A DNA stretch of 63,866 nt, from positions 1 to 63,866 of the forward strand of contig CABZUW010000006.1 in the NCBI GenBank assembly GCA_902529105.1, written 5' to 3'. Position 1 is the stretch's first letter. The number at the start of each line of letters is the position of its first letter. The DNA comes from an uncultured Pelagibacteraceae bacterium (GTDB taxonomy: Bacteria > Pseudomonadota > Alphaproteobacteria > Pelagibacterales > Pelagibacteraceae). A program made the position numbers and the translations under genes. Below, in pieces: positions 37,505 through 47,012 of this stretch. The notes under the pieces were generated by a model, which saw only the letters and a list, made by a program, of their open reading frames with translations, had not been told where the DNA came from and ran no database searches.

Positions 37505-38787
37505 TGCTAGAATTTAAAAATAAAAAAATTCTTGTTTATGGTTTCGGCAGAAGCGGCAAGTCATGTTTAAATTATTTAAAAAAAAATAATATTGTAAAAA
37601 TATACGACGACAAATTAAAAAAATTACCAAAAAAATTCAAAATTTCGAAATTTAAATTAAAAAAAACAAAATTTGATTTTATTGTTTTAAGCCCGGGAAT
37701 TAACAAAGATGTCTGCAATTTAAAAAAATTTCTATTAATAAATAAAAGTAAGATTATCAGTGATTTAGATATTTTTTATTTTAAAAATATACAAAATTTA
37801 AAAATATGCATAACAGGAACTAATGGCAAGTCTACTACCTCAAAAATAATACATAAAATTTTAAAAAATGCAGGTAATGATGCAAGACTTGTAGGAAACA
37901 TAGGTAAACCAATTTTAAATGAAAAAAAAATTACAAAAAAAACAGTTTTTGTTGTTGAGATTTCATCTTATCAAATAGAATATTCAAAATATTTTAAAAG
38001 TGATATTGCGGCAATTTTAAACATATTTCCAGATCATTTAGATAGACATAAAACATTTTCAAATTACAGGAAAATAAAATTTAAACTGATCGAAAATTTA
38101 AGTCCTGGTGGCACTGGAATTATAGAGAAAAATATTTTTTCAAATAAAGACACAAAACAAATAAGAACTAAAACTAAGATTATTAAAATCAATAGTAGCT
38201 TAAAAAATAAAATTATTGATAAAAATAAAACTATAAGCGATGATATGGTTCAAAATTTTAACTTTGCTATTTATATATCTAAATTATTAAAGATTAAAAA
38301 AAAAATCATAAAAAAAACTATAAATAATTTTAAAGGATTACCATTTAGACAGGAAATTATATATCAAAATAAAAAAGTTATGATAATAAATGACTCCAAA
38401 TCAACTAGTTTTTCATCATCTTTAAATATTTTAAAATCTTTTAAGAATATTCATTGGATATTAGGCGGTCTAGCAAAAAAAGGCGATAAATTAAATTTGT
38501 CAGATAAATTTCAAAAAAATATTAAATATTATATTTATGGAAGAGACAGATATTTTTTTATTAAACAATTAAATTATAAAAATAATATTTATAATTTTAA
38601 AAATTTAAATGATGCGTTAAAAAAAACAATTATAAATTGCTTGAAACAAAAAAAACGTCAAAATATTATTTTTAGCCCAGCCGCAGCCTCTTTTGATCAA
38701 TTTAAAAATTTTGAAGATAGGGGAATTTATTTTAATAAATTAGTTAAAAAATTAAACTTGATAAAAAGAATTAATGTTAAAAAATAA
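37504..38787 (+). CDS. murD: UDP-N-acetylmuramoyl-L-alanine-D-glutamate ligase
   Basis: A 427-residue Mur ligase adding D-glutamate to UDP-MurNAc-L-Ala. The N terminus KKILVYGFGRSGKSCLNYL binds the nucleotide substrate. ATP loop ITGTNGKSTTSKI, EISSYQIEY and NIFPDHLDRHKTFSNY are intact; the C-terminal INDSKSTSFSSSL and FSPAAASFDQF are typical. The start is the ATG overlapping the mraY stop; an in-frame ATG 57 bases further upstream lies inside mraY and would add residues unlike any MurD. Very Lys/Asn/Ile-rich. It overlaps ftsW by 14 bases. Confidence 0.93.
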   Translation: MLEFKNKKILVYGFGRSGKSCLNYLKKNNIVKIYDDKLKKLPKKFKISKFKLKKTKFDFIVLSPGINKDVCNLKKFLLINKSKIISDLDIFYFKNIQNLKICITGTNGKSTTSKIIHKILKNAGNDARLVGNIGKPILNEKKITKKTVFVVEISSYQIEYSKYFKSDIAAILNIFPDHLDRHKTFSNYRKIKFKLIENLSPGGTGIIEKNIFSNKDTKQIRTKTKIIKINSSLKNKIIDKNKTISDDMVQNFNFAIYISKLLKIKKKIIKKTINNFKGLPFRQEIIYQNKKVMIINDSKSTSFSSSLNILKSFKNIHWILGGLAKKGDKLNLSDKFQKNIKYYIYGRDRYFFIKQLNYKNNIYNFKNLNDALKKTIINCLKQKKRQNIIFSPAAASFDQFKNFEDRGIYFNKLVKKLNLIKRINVKK

Positions 38788-39895
38788 ATTATTTGAATCT
38801 TATTATGACTGGTGGAAAAATATTGATAAAATAATATTATTATTAATTTTAAGCTTATTTCTTTTAGGATTATTTTTTTCTTTTGTGTCTACATCTATTA
38901 TTGCATCTGATAAATTGGGTACAAATTCATATTATTTTTTTTTAAAACATTTTGTATTTATATGTGTTGGAATATCATTACTTTTTTTAATTTCATTCAT
39001 CGAAAGAGATAAATTGATTTATGTAAGTTTAATTTTATTCCTAATTTGTACATTCTTCCTAATTTTAGTTCCTTTTTTTGGAGTTGAGGTAAAAGGATCT
39101 AAAAGGTGGCTTAATTTTGGATTCTTACCAAGGTTTCAGCCAATCGAAATTTTAAAACCTTTTATAATTACTACCATTGGATTTTTGCTTTCGTTAAAAA
39201 ATATTAAAAATTTATATGTCAGATTTATTTTAAGTTTTATAATTATTTTACCAATAATTTCACTATTAATGATTCAGCCTGACATTGGTCAGTCAATGTT
39301 AGTAATAATAGTTTGGTTGTCTTTAATTTTTATATCAGGGGTGAACTTATTTTTATTTTTTTCATTCTTTTTTATCTTGGGAGGTTTTGTTAGTTACTTA
39401 ATAATTTATATACCAAAGTTTAGTTATATTAAACTTAGATTAATTTCATTTTTAAATCCTTCGTCGGGAAATAGTTATCAATCTGATAAAGCATCAGAGG
39501 CAATTATAAATGGAGGTTTGTTTGGAAAGGGAATAGGAGAAGGCACCTTAAATACGAAAGTTCCAGAAGCACATACTGATTATATAATATCTGTAATTTC
39601 TGAGGAATTTGGAGCTATTTCTATAATTTTAATTATGCTCATTTACCTTTTTCTATCTTTTAAGGTAATGAAAATAATTGATAAAGAGGATAACAATCTT
39701 ATAAAATTAATTCTGTTAGGATGTGTAGTATTAATATTAATGCAAACATTTATTCATGTTGGAGTTAATATTAGAATATTGCCTACTACCGGTATGACCT
39801 TGCCATATTTAAGTAATGGTGGATCTTCAATTATAAGCACTGCTATTATATCAGGGATTATTTTAAATTTTACTAAAAGAAAAATTAAATATTAA
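38774..39895 (+). CDS. ftsW: Septal peptidoglycan glycosyltransferase FtsW
   Basis: A 373-residue SEDS-family membrane protein that polymerises lipid II at the septum with FtsI. About ten transmembrane segments are visible. Family blocks include VKGSKRWLNFGFLPRFQPIE, LMIQPDIGQSML, the periplasmic-loop region SSGNSYQSDKASEAIINGGLFGKG and TTGMTLPYLSNGGSS. The aspartate in IQPDIG is the catalytic residue of SEDS proteins. It overlaps murD by 14 bases, and its TAA shares the base A with the ATG of murG. Confidence 0.95.
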   Translation: MLKNKLFESYYDWWKNIDKIILLLILSLFLLGLFFSFVSTSIIASDKLGTNSYYFFLKHFVFICVGISLLFLISFIERDKLIYVSLILFLICTFFLILVPFFGVEVKGSKRWLNFGFLPRFQPIEILKPFIITTIGFLLSLKNIKNLYVRFILSFIIILPIISLLMIQPDIGQSMLVIIVWLSLIFISGVNLFLFFSFFFILGGFVSYLIIYIPKFSYIKLRLISFLNPSSGNSYQSDKASEAIINGGLFGKGIGEGTLNTKVPEAHTDYIISVISEEFGAISIILIMLIYLFLSFKVMKIIDKEDNNLIKLILLGCVVLILMQTFIHVGVNIRILPTTGMTLPYLSNGGSSIISTAIISGIILNFTKRKIKY

Positions 39896-40968
39896 TGAAA
39901 AAAATATTAATAACAACAGGGGGTACAGGTGGACACGTCATGCCTGCATTAAATATTTTTGATCATTTAAATAAGAAATTCGACGTAAAAATTGTAACAG
40001 ATATTAGAGGGAAAAAATTTATAAATAAAAATAAATATAGTTTTGATACTATTAAAATAAATCAAATATCAAAAAATATTTTTAAATTACCTTTTTCATT
40101 AGCACTTATGTTTATTTCAATTATAAAAGGATATTTATATTTAAAGAAAAACAAAATAAAGTTAGTTATAAGTACAGGTGGGTATATGTCTCTTCCATTT
40201 TGTTTGTCTGCGAAATTTTTAAATATTTCGATCATATTATTTGAGCCCAATATGGTTTTAGGGAGATCAAACAAGTACTTCTTAAAATTTGCTAATAAAA
40301 TAATTTGTTACAATAAAAAAATTATGAATTTTCCAGATAAATATATAAATAAAATATTTTTAACAGAAACAATTTTAAAAAAAGATATATATGACATAAA
40401 TATTCAAAATGGACATATCTCAGAAGTGCCTAAAATTTTAGTTATTGGAGGGAGCCAAGGGGCAATGTACTTTGATAAAACTATCCAAGAGATATTAATT
40501 GATTTAAATAAAATTAAAAAAATAAATATATATCAGCAGGTAAGCGATGAAAGTAAAATTGATGAAATAAAAAAAACTTATGCAAAAAATAATATTCCAA
40601 ATTCACTATTTACATTTAAAAATGATATTTATGAATATATGTCAAAATGTGATTTAGCGATATCTAGATGTGGTGCCTCAACATTAAGTGAATTGGTAAA
40701 ATTATGTATCCCGTTTATAGGAATACCGTTGCCATCTGCAAAAGATAATCATCAGTATTTTAACGTAAAATATTACGAGGAAAAAAACTGTTGTTGGCTT
40801 ATTAATCAAGCGAATTTTGAAAAATTAAATTTAATAAGCCTTTTAAAAAAAATAATATCTAGTGGTGCAGTTTATCAAGACAAATATTCGAATTTGAAAA
40901 ATATTTCTTATCAAAATAAGTGGGATGATATAAATAAAAAATTAATCAAATTAATCAATGAAAATTAA
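39895..40968 (+). CDS. murG: Lipid II synthase MurG (GlcNAc transferase)
   Basis: A 357-residue GT-B glycosyltransferase that transfers GlcNAc from UDP-GlcNAc to lipid I, giving lipid II. The N-terminal glycine-rich loop ITTGGTGGHVMPAL, the VISTGGYMSLPF segment and the second glycine loop VIGGSQGAMYFDK are conserved. The donor-binding region ISRCGASTLSELVKLCIPFIGIPLP closes the pattern. Peripheral membrane enzyme. It overlaps murC by 11 bases. Length normal. Confidence 0.96.
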   Translation: MKKILITTGGTGGHVMPALNIFDHLNKKFDVKIVTDIRGKKFINKNKYSFDTIKINQISKNIFKLPFSLALMFISIIKGYLYLKKNKIKLVISTGGYMSLPFCLSAKFLNISIILFEPNMVLGRSNKYFLKFANKIICYNKKIMNFPDKYINKIFLTETILKKDIYDINIQNGHISEVPKILVIGGSQGAMYFDKTIQEILIDLNKIKKINIYQQVSDESKIDEIKKTYAKNNIPNSLFTFKNDIYEYMSKCDLAISRCGASTLSELVKLCIPFIGIPLPSAKDNHQYFNVKYYEEKNCCWLINQANFEKLNLISLLKKIISSGAVYQDKYSNLKNISYQNKWDDINKKLIKLINEN

Positions 40969-42355
40969 ACTTGGAAATAAAGAGACTATACATTTTGTAG
41001 GAATTGGTGGCATTGGAATGAGTGGATTGGCTATAATAATGAAAGGTCTTGGTTTCAAAATTCAAGGAAGTGATTTATCATTTAGCAAAAATATAGAGAG
41101 GCTCAAAAATAATAGAATTAAAGTTTTTTTAGGTCATAGAGAAAAAAATATTTTAAATTCTACAATTTTAGTGATTTCCTCTGCAATCAAGAAGAATAAT
41201 CCGGAATTAATTAAAGCTAAAAAAAAAAAATTACCTATCTATAAAAGAGGAGAAATGCTTGGACATATTGTGTCATTAATGAAGAATATAGTTGTTGCGG
41301 GATCTCACGGAAAAACGACAACTACCTCTCTCATTTCATCAATTTTTTCATTTTCAAAAATCGATCCTACGGTAATTAATGGTGGTGTGTTAAATTCGTA
41401 TGGTAATTCAGCTAAATTGGGAAAAAGTAATTGGTGTATTTTAGAGTCTGATGAGTCTGATGGGAGTTTTTTGAATATTCCAGTAACTTATTCTATTGTA
41501 ACCAACATAGATTCCGAACATTTAGATTATCATAAATCCTTGGATAAACTTAAAGGAAGTTTTGTTAAATTTTTGGATAAGACGCCTTCTTTTGGCAAAA
41601 GCTTCATATGTATTGATGACCCAGCAATAAAAAGTATTTCAAATAAAATTAAAAATAAAAATTTTTTGACTTATGGATTAGACAGGAGTGCTACTTTTAG
41701 AATAGAGAATGTAATTAATAATAAAGATTACTCCCAATTTAACTTATCTATAAATTTACCAGGTCAAAAGAAAGATTATATAAAAAAATTACAATTACCG
41801 ATTATTGGTTTACATAACATAAGGAATGCAGCAGCCTCTGCGGCAGTGTGTTATTTAATTGGTATTTCGAATAGTATGATTAAAAGTGGATTAAAAAATT
41901 TTCAAGGAGTGCAAAGGCGTTTTAATAATTTATTTAGTTATAGAAACATAAGCTTTATAGATGATTATGCTCATCACCCCTCTGAAATTAGTTGCGTTTT
42001 AACTAGTTTACGAGAAGTGTATAGGGAAAAAGAAATAGTTTGCATTTTTCAGCCTCATAGAGTCTCAAGACTAAATAATTTAAAGAAAGAATTTACAAAA
42101 TGTTTTAAAAATTCCGATTACTTAATATTATGTCCAGTGTACAAGGCTGGTGAAAATATAAAATTAAATTTCACTTATAAAAATTTTGCTAAAGAAATAA
42201 TAAAGAATTCTAAAGTAAATTTAGTAATCGTTAATGAAGAAAAAGATATATTAAAATATGTAAAGCAAAATATTTTTGGAGATAAAATTGTTATTGGTAT
42301 GGGAGCTGGATCAATATCCAATTGGATGAGATCATTAGAGCATAAACTCAAATGA
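40958..42355 (+). CDS. murC: UDP-N-acetylmuramate-L-alanine ligase
   Basis: A 465-residue Mur ligase that adds the first amino acid, L-alanine, to UDP-MurNAc. The N-terminal HFVGIGGIGMSGLA is diagnostic of MurC. The ATP loop is VAGSHGKTTTTS, followed by LESDESDGSFLNIP and NIDSEHLDYH. FIDDYAHHPSEI and CIFQPHRVSR are the C-terminal catalytic blocks. It overlaps murG by 11 bases and murB by 4, consistent with one polycistronic message. Confidence 0.97.
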   Translation: MKIKLGNKETIHFVGIGGIGMSGLAIIMKGLGFKIQGSDLSFSKNIERLKNNRIKVFLGHREKNILNSTILVISSAIKKNNPELIKAKKKKLPIYKRGEMLGHIVSLMKNIVVAGSHGKTTTTSLISSIFSFSKIDPTVINGGVLNSYGNSAKLGKSNWCILESDESDGSFLNIPVTYSIVTNIDSEHLDYHKSLDKLKGSFVKFLDKTPSFGKSFICIDDPAIKSISNKIKNKNFLTYGLDRSATFRIENVINNKDYSQFNLSINLPGQKKDYIKKLQLPIIGLHNIRNAAASAAVCYLIGISNSMIKSGLKNFQGVQRRFNNLFSYRNISFIDDYAHHPSEISCVLTSLREVYREKEIVCIFQPHRVSRLNNLKKEFTKCFKNSDYLILCPVYKAGENIKLNFTYKNFAKEIIKNSKVNLVIVNEEKDILKYVKQNIFGDKIVIGMGAGSISNWMRSLEHKLK

Positions 42356-43260
42356 AATTAGAAGATTTAAAAAATTTTTCTGAAAAGAAAAGAAATACAT
42401 TACATTTTGATTATAATATCAAAAATTTAAATTGGTTTAATATTGGTGGTAAATCAAAGCTTTTTTACAAACCAGATTCACTAAAGGATTTATCTGAATT
42501 TTTAAAGTTATATAATAAAAGAGGAAAAATATTTATTTTAGGCGCTGGATCAAATACATTATTTACTGACGAAGTTTATAATGGTGTTGTGGTAAAATTA
42601 GGAAATCGTTTTAATAACATCTCTAAATTAAACGATAATACAGTAATTGCAGGTAGTAATGTTCTAGATAAAAACCTATCAAATTATCTTGCAGAAAATG
42701 AAATTGGTGGTCTAGAATTTTTATCATGTATACCGGGCACTGTTGGAGGTGGAGTTAGGATGAATTCAGGATGTTATGGAAAAGAGTTTAAAGATTTTAT
42801 TTTATCAATTCAAGTAATGGATTTTGAGGGAAAAGTTTATACTATCCCGTCCTCAAATATAAATTTTTTTTACAGAGGAACTGATTTAAAAAACGATTTG
42901 ATTTTTTTAAGCGCATCTTTTAAAGGAAAAAAAAAAAAGAAAGAGCTAATATATGAAGAAATTGAAAGACTAAAAAATAAAAAAAAAATATCCCAACCAT
43001 CAAGAGTTAAAACTGGGGGAAGTACATTTAAAAATCCAATAAATAGTAGCAAATTAAAGGTATGGGAATTAATTAAAAACTCTGTCCCAGCCAAGTGTGA
43101 ATTTGGGGATGCAACAATTTCACATCAACACTTTAATTTTTTAGTAAACAAAAAAGATGCCAAATTCAGTGATATGATAAAATTAATTACTTTTATTAAA
43201 AAAAAAGTTTTTGAAAAATACAAAATAAAATTAAATTTAGAAATTGTCATCGCAGATTAA
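42352..43260 (+). CDS. murB: UDP-N-acetylenolpyruvoylglucosamine reductase
   Basis: A 302-residue FAD enzyme that reduces UDP-GlcNAc-enolpyruvate to UDP-MurNAc with NADPH. The FAD-binding loop is FILGAGSNTLF. GGLEFLSCIPGTVGGGVRMNSGCYGKEF carries the flavin contacts, split here by the usual loop. The catalytic serine lies in KTGGSTFKNP, and the late Glu is in KLNLEIVIAD. Short type (about 300). It ends one base before the ddl ATG. Confidence 0.96.
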   Translation: MKLEDLKNFSEKKRNTLHFDYNIKNLNWFNIGGKSKLFYKPDSLKDLSEFLKLYNKRGKIFILGAGSNTLFTDEVYNGVVVKLGNRFNNISKLNDNTVIAGSNVLDKNLSNYLAENEIGGLEFLSCIPGTVGGGVRMNSGCYGKEFKDFILSIQVMDFEGKVYTIPSSNINFFYRGTDLKNDLIFLSASFKGKKKKKELIYEEIERLKNKKKISQPSRVKTGGSTFKNPINSSKLKVWELIKNSVPAKCEFGDATISHQHFNFLVNKKDAKFSDMIKLITFIKKKVFEKYKIKLNLEIVIAD

Positions 43261-44178
43261 ATGAAAAAAAAAGTCTTAATACTTGCTGGAGGATATTCAA
43301 AAGAAAGAGAGATTAGCATAAAAACTGGCAAAGAGGTTTATAAATCTATTAAAAATAAATATAATGTAAAGTTATTAGATCCATCTAAAGGTCTAATAAA
43401 TGAATTAAGAAAAGAAAAACCAGATATAGTTTTTAATGCATTACATGGTACATACGGTGAAGATGGGTATGTGCAGACCATTCTCGAAAGTGAAAAAATT
43501 AAATATACGCACTCGGGCGTCTATTCATCATCATTAGCTATAGATAAGGAGGTTTCTAAAAAAATTTTCAAAAAAAATAAAATATTAACACCACCTAGCT
43601 TTAAAGTTACCAGTATTCACAAACGAATACAAAAAAAAATTATTAAAAAAATTAATAATTCATTTAAATTTCCCGTTGTTATTAAACCTTTAAACGAAGG
43701 TTCAAGTGTTGGAGTGTATATATGTAGTAATAAAAATTTTATTAAAAATCTGTATAAACTTAAAGACTACAATGAGATTTTAGTTGAAAAGTATATCCCA
43801 GGTAGAGAGATACAGGCAGCAGTGCTGGGGAAAAAAAAGTTGGGTGCAATTGAGTTGATACCAAGTAGAAAATTTTATGATTATAAAGCAAAATATCAAA
43901 AAAATGCGAAAACCAAACATGTGATGCCAGCACCTTTGTCTCAAATAAATTATGATAAAGTAAATGATATAGCCTTGAAGGCTCATAAGCTATTAAAGTG
44001 TAGAGGTGTTTCAAGATCTGATTTTAGGTTCAATAATAATAAATTTTATCTTCTAGAGCTGAATACACAACCAGGAATGACCTCTTTGTCATTAGTGCCT
44101 GAAATAGCTAAATTTAAAAATATCACTTTCTTTAAACTTATTGATTTTCTTATAAAAGATGCTTCGATCAATCGATAA
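43261..44178 (+). CDS. ddl: D-alanine-D-alanine ligase
   Basis: A 305-residue ATP-grasp enzyme joining two D-alanines for the MurF reaction. The family start KVLILAGGYSKEREISI is clear. HGTYGEDGYVQTILE is the ligand loop, VVIKPLNEGSSVGV the ATP-binding loop, and ELNTQPGMTSLSLVPE the metal-binding and omega-loop end. Typical DdlB length. It follows murB without a gap and overlaps ftsQ by 20 bases, the standard murB-ddl-ftsQ order. Confidence 0.96.
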   Translation: MKKKVLILAGGYSKEREISIKTGKEVYKSIKNKYNVKLLDPSKGLINELRKEKPDIVFNALHGTYGEDGYVQTILESEKIKYTHSGVYSSSLAIDKEVSKKIFKKNKILTPPSFKVTSIHKRIQKKIIKKINNSFKFPVVIKPLNEGSSVGVYICSNKNFIKNLYKLKDYNEILVEKYIPGREIQAAVLGKKKLGAIELIPSRKFYDYKAKYQKNAKTKHVMPAPLSQINYDKVNDIALKAHKLLKCRGVSRSDFRFNNNKFYLLELNTQPGMTSLSLVPEIAKFKNITFFKLIDFLIKDASINR

Positions 44179-44851
44179 AAAAATTAAAATTATTTTTTAC
44201 ATATTCTTAATCTTTTTTCTATCTACTTTTAACAATACAAATATTCATGAATTAAAAAAAAATTTTTTTTTAATTGAGAAAATAAAAATTAATGGACTTA
44301 ATGAAAAATTAACACTTGATATAAATTATAAATTAGAAAAGTATTTAAGGAGTAATTTATTCTTATTAAATAAAAAATATTTACAAAATGATATGAACGA
44401 ATTTCCATTTATTGAAAGTTATACAATTAAAAAAAAATACCCTTCACAAATAATATTGAATATTAAAGAAACAAAGTTAATTGCGAAAACTTTCGACAAA
44501 AACAAAATTCAATATGTAGGTGCTAATGGAAAAATGATTAGCGAAAACTATTATGAAAATAAAAAAAATCTTCCAAAGGTCTTTGGAAATTTTAAAACAC
44601 CGGAATTATTAAGAGTTTTTTTGTTATTAGAAAATAATAATTTCATGTTAAGTGAGATAACTGATATTTATTATTTTAATAGTGGAAGATGGGATGTAAA
44701 GTTTAAAAACGACGTTTTGATTAAACTGCCTTTAACAAAATTAGATAATTCAATTAACATTGCAAAAAAATTTATCGAAAAAGAGAAAATCACTGGAAAT
44801 ATTATAATTGATTTAAGGGTTGCAAATCAAGTAATCATAAGCAATGAGTGA
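44159..44851 (+). CDS. ftsQ: Cell division protein FtsQ
   Basis: A 230-residue bitopic division protein. A short basic cytoplasmic N terminus precedes one transmembrane helix (about 9-25). A POTRA domain follows (about 38-110: LIEKIKINGLNEKLTLD...FPFIESYTIKKKYPSQIIL), then the beta domain with VGANGKMISE. FtsQ bridges early and late divisome proteins and binds FtsL/FtsB. It overlaps ddl by 20 bases and ftsA by 8. Shorter than E. coli FtsQ (276). Confidence 0.9.
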   Translation: MLRSIDKKIKIIFYIFLIFFLSTFNNTNIHELKKNFFLIEKIKINGLNEKLTLDINYKLEKYLRSNLFLLNKKYLQNDMNEFPFIESYTIKKKYPSQIILNIKETKLIAKTFDKNKIQYVGANGKMISENYYENKKNLPKVFGNFKTPELLRVFLLLENNNFMLSEITDIYYFNSGRWDVKFKNDVLIKLPLTKLDNSINIAKKFIEKEKITGNIIIDLRVANQVIISNE

Positions 44852-45989
44852 GAAAGATATCTTTTCTATAATTGATTATGGATCATCTAAATTAAGATTA
44901 GGAATTTTTGAAAATTATCCTCCATTTAATAAATTTTTAATAAATGAAAATATTAGCTGCGAGAAAATTAATTTAAATTATAAAATAATTGAAAATCAAA
45001 ATATTAATAATTTAATATTAAATGCTGAAAAAGAAACAGATAGACATATAAAAAATATCAATGTTATGTTTGACCATTCTAAAATATTTTCACTAGATAT
45101 TTGTTTAAAAAAAAAAATTGGAAAAATAAATATTCAGAAAGATCAAATAAATAAATTTTTAGCTGAAGCGAGAACATTAATTGACAATAACTATCCAAAT
45201 TTCAAAACATTGCACTTGTTATTAAATAAAATTTATCTAGATGGAATAAATTATGATGAATATGTAGAGGATGACAAGATTTACAACGAAATTATCTTAG
45301 ATATAAAATTTATTTTAGCTCCAAAAGATGCAATTTCGAATTTAAGAAATATATTTAAAAATTATCATATAATGATAAATCAGTTTCATTGCTCAAGTTA
45401 TATAAAGACGCATAATTACAACAAAAATATAGAGAATTTCAAATTTAAAGTATTTCTAGACATTGGTGAATTTAAAACATCATTAGTTGTTTATGATGAA
45501 AAAAAATTAACTTATTTAAACAATATTTCCATAGGAAGTGCGCACATTACAAGTGATATTTCTAAAGTGTTAAAATACGATTTTAAAAAATCCGAAAATA
45601 TCAAAAAATCTCTTAAACAGTCTAATTCTACATTTATCAATAATGAACAAACAAAAAATGTTTTGTTAGCAATAATTCATGCAAGAGTTGAAGAAATAAT
45701 TGACCTGAGTTTTAAAAACTTTAATAATTTAAATTATTTGAAAAACTCTAGTTCGATATTAATTTTTACTGGTGATGGCTCTAAAATTTTAGATAAGAAT
45801 TCGATATATCTTAAAGATGAATATAAATTTTTTAATGATATGACCTTTTTTGAGGAAAATACCGACTTAATATGTGGAGCGGGCTATTTGTTTCTTACCT
45901 CTGAAAAATCAGATGAAATTTTAATAGTACCAAAAACTTACAAAAAACAGGGTTTTTTTGAAAAACTTTTCTATTATTTCAGCAGATAA
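44844..45989 (+). CDS. ftsA: Cell division protein FtsA
   Basis: A 381-residue actin-like ATPase that tethers FtsZ to the membrane. The first phosphate loop is recognisable as IIDYGSSKLRLGIF and the second as VFLDIGEFKTSLVVYD. ILIFTGDGSKI is the adenosine-binding region. The C terminus (GFFEKLFYYFSR) is an amphipathic basic-aromatic helix suited to membrane targeting. It is diverged and Lys/Asn-rich, but its position after ftsQ supports the call. Unlike the standard order, ftsZ does not follow; 61 bp of AT-rich DNA leads to lpxC. Confidence 0.88.
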   Translation: MSEKDIFSIIDYGSSKLRLGIFENYPPFNKFLINENISCEKINLNYKIIENQNINNLILNAEKETDRHIKNINVMFDHSKIFSLDICLKKKIGKINIQKDQINKFLAEARTLIDNNYPNFKTLHLLLNKIYLDGINYDEYVEDDKIYNEIILDIKFILAPKDAISNLRNIFKNYHIMINQFHCSSYIKTHNYNKNIENFKFKVFLDIGEFKTSLVVYDEKKLTYLNNISIGSAHITSDISKVLKYDFKKSENIKKSLKQSNSTFINNEQTKNVLLAIIHARVEEIIDLSFKNFNNLNYLKNSSSILIFTGDGSKILDKNSIYLKDEYKFFNDMTFFEENTDLICGAGYLFLTSEKSDEILIVPKTYKKQGFFEKLFYYFSR

Positions 45990-46050
45990 TTGTATTTTAC
46001 TGTAACATTTCTTGTTTTTTTAATTTTAATTGAGATTTGTATAGTTCATT

Positions 46051-46974
46051 GTGTCCATTTTAAATCAAAAAACAGTTAATTCAAAAGTAACTATTTCAGG
46101 TATTGGTTTACATTCAGGTAAAAATGTAAATTTAAATATTTTACCTGCAAATCCAAATGAGGGAATTAATTTTAAGAGATTAGACATTGTAAATGATGAG
46201 AAAATAGTATCTCCTTTATTTAATAACGTTTGTGACACAAATCTGTGCACAACTATAACTAATCATTCTGGAGTAAAAGTTTCTACAATTGAGCATTTAA
46301 TGGCTGCTTTATATATTTTAGGAATAGATAATGTTTTAATTGAATTAGATAGTCAAGAGGTGCCAATTTTAGATGGTTCTTCTAAAGACTGGATAAGTAT
46401 CATTAAAAAGGCCGGTATAAAAAATTCTAACTCACCGATAAAAGTTATTAAAATTAATAAAACAGTCGAAATTAAAAATAATGATAAGTTTATTAGGGTT
46501 GGTGTATCAAATATTAATCTAGATATAGATTTTGAGATTAAATATCCAAATACAATGATAGGAAGTCAAAGAAACAAGATCAGTGTATATAATGATAATT
46601 TAGAGGATATCTATAACTCAAGAACATTTTGTAAATATGAGGATATTGATAATTTAAAAAGACTTGGTCTAGCTAAAGGCGGAAGTTTAGATAATGCGTT
46701 AGTTGTAGATAAATTTAAATTATTAAATAAAGAGGGATTAAGAAATAATAAAGAATTTGTAAATCATAAAATTCTGGATTGCATAGGCGATATATACCTC
46801 TCAGGCTACAAAATTGTAGGATCTATAACTTGCTCTCAAGGCGGTCATAGCTTAACTCATCAGCTATTGGTAAAATTATTCAGTGATAAGAAAAATTATT
46901 CGGTGTTTGAACTAAAAGGTAAAAATTTACCTCATTCATTAATCGAAAAATATCAATTAAAATCTATAGCTTAA
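46051..46974 (+). CDS. lpxC: UDP-3-O-acyl-N-acetylglucosamine deacetylase
   Basis: A 307-residue zinc enzyme performing the committed step of lipid A synthesis. TISGIGLHSGKNV opens the first domain. STIEHLMAAL supplies one zinc His; FVNHKILDCIGDIYLSG supplies His and Asp; GGHSLTHQLLVKLF carries the catalytic His. It starts at GTG, which places the conserved domain at the usual distance; no ATG lies closer upstream. It is separated from ftsA by 61 bp where ftsZ would normally lie. Confidence 0.95.
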   Translation: MSILNQKTVNSKVTISGIGLHSGKNVNLNILPANPNEGINFKRLDIVNDEKIVSPLFNNVCDTNLCTTITNHSGVKVSTIEHLMAALYILGIDNVLIELDSQEVPILDGSSKDWISIIKKAGIKNSNSPIKVIKINKTVEIKNNDKFIRVGVSNINLDIDFEIKYPNTMIGSQRNKISVYNDNLEDIYNSRTFCKYEDIDNLKRLGLAKGGSLDNALVVDKFKLLNKEGLRNNKEFVNHKILDCIGDIYLSGYKIVGSITCSQGGHSLTHQLLVKLFSDKKNYSVFELKGKNLPHSLIEKYQLKSIA

Positions 46975-47012
46975 TTTAGTATTTTTAAATATAAATTCCA
47001 AAATATTATATT

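Noticed and set aside
45990..46050. Remnant of ftsZ between ftsA and lpxC
   Set aside because: The 61 bp show no coding similarity to FtsZ; only AT-rich spacer is seen.
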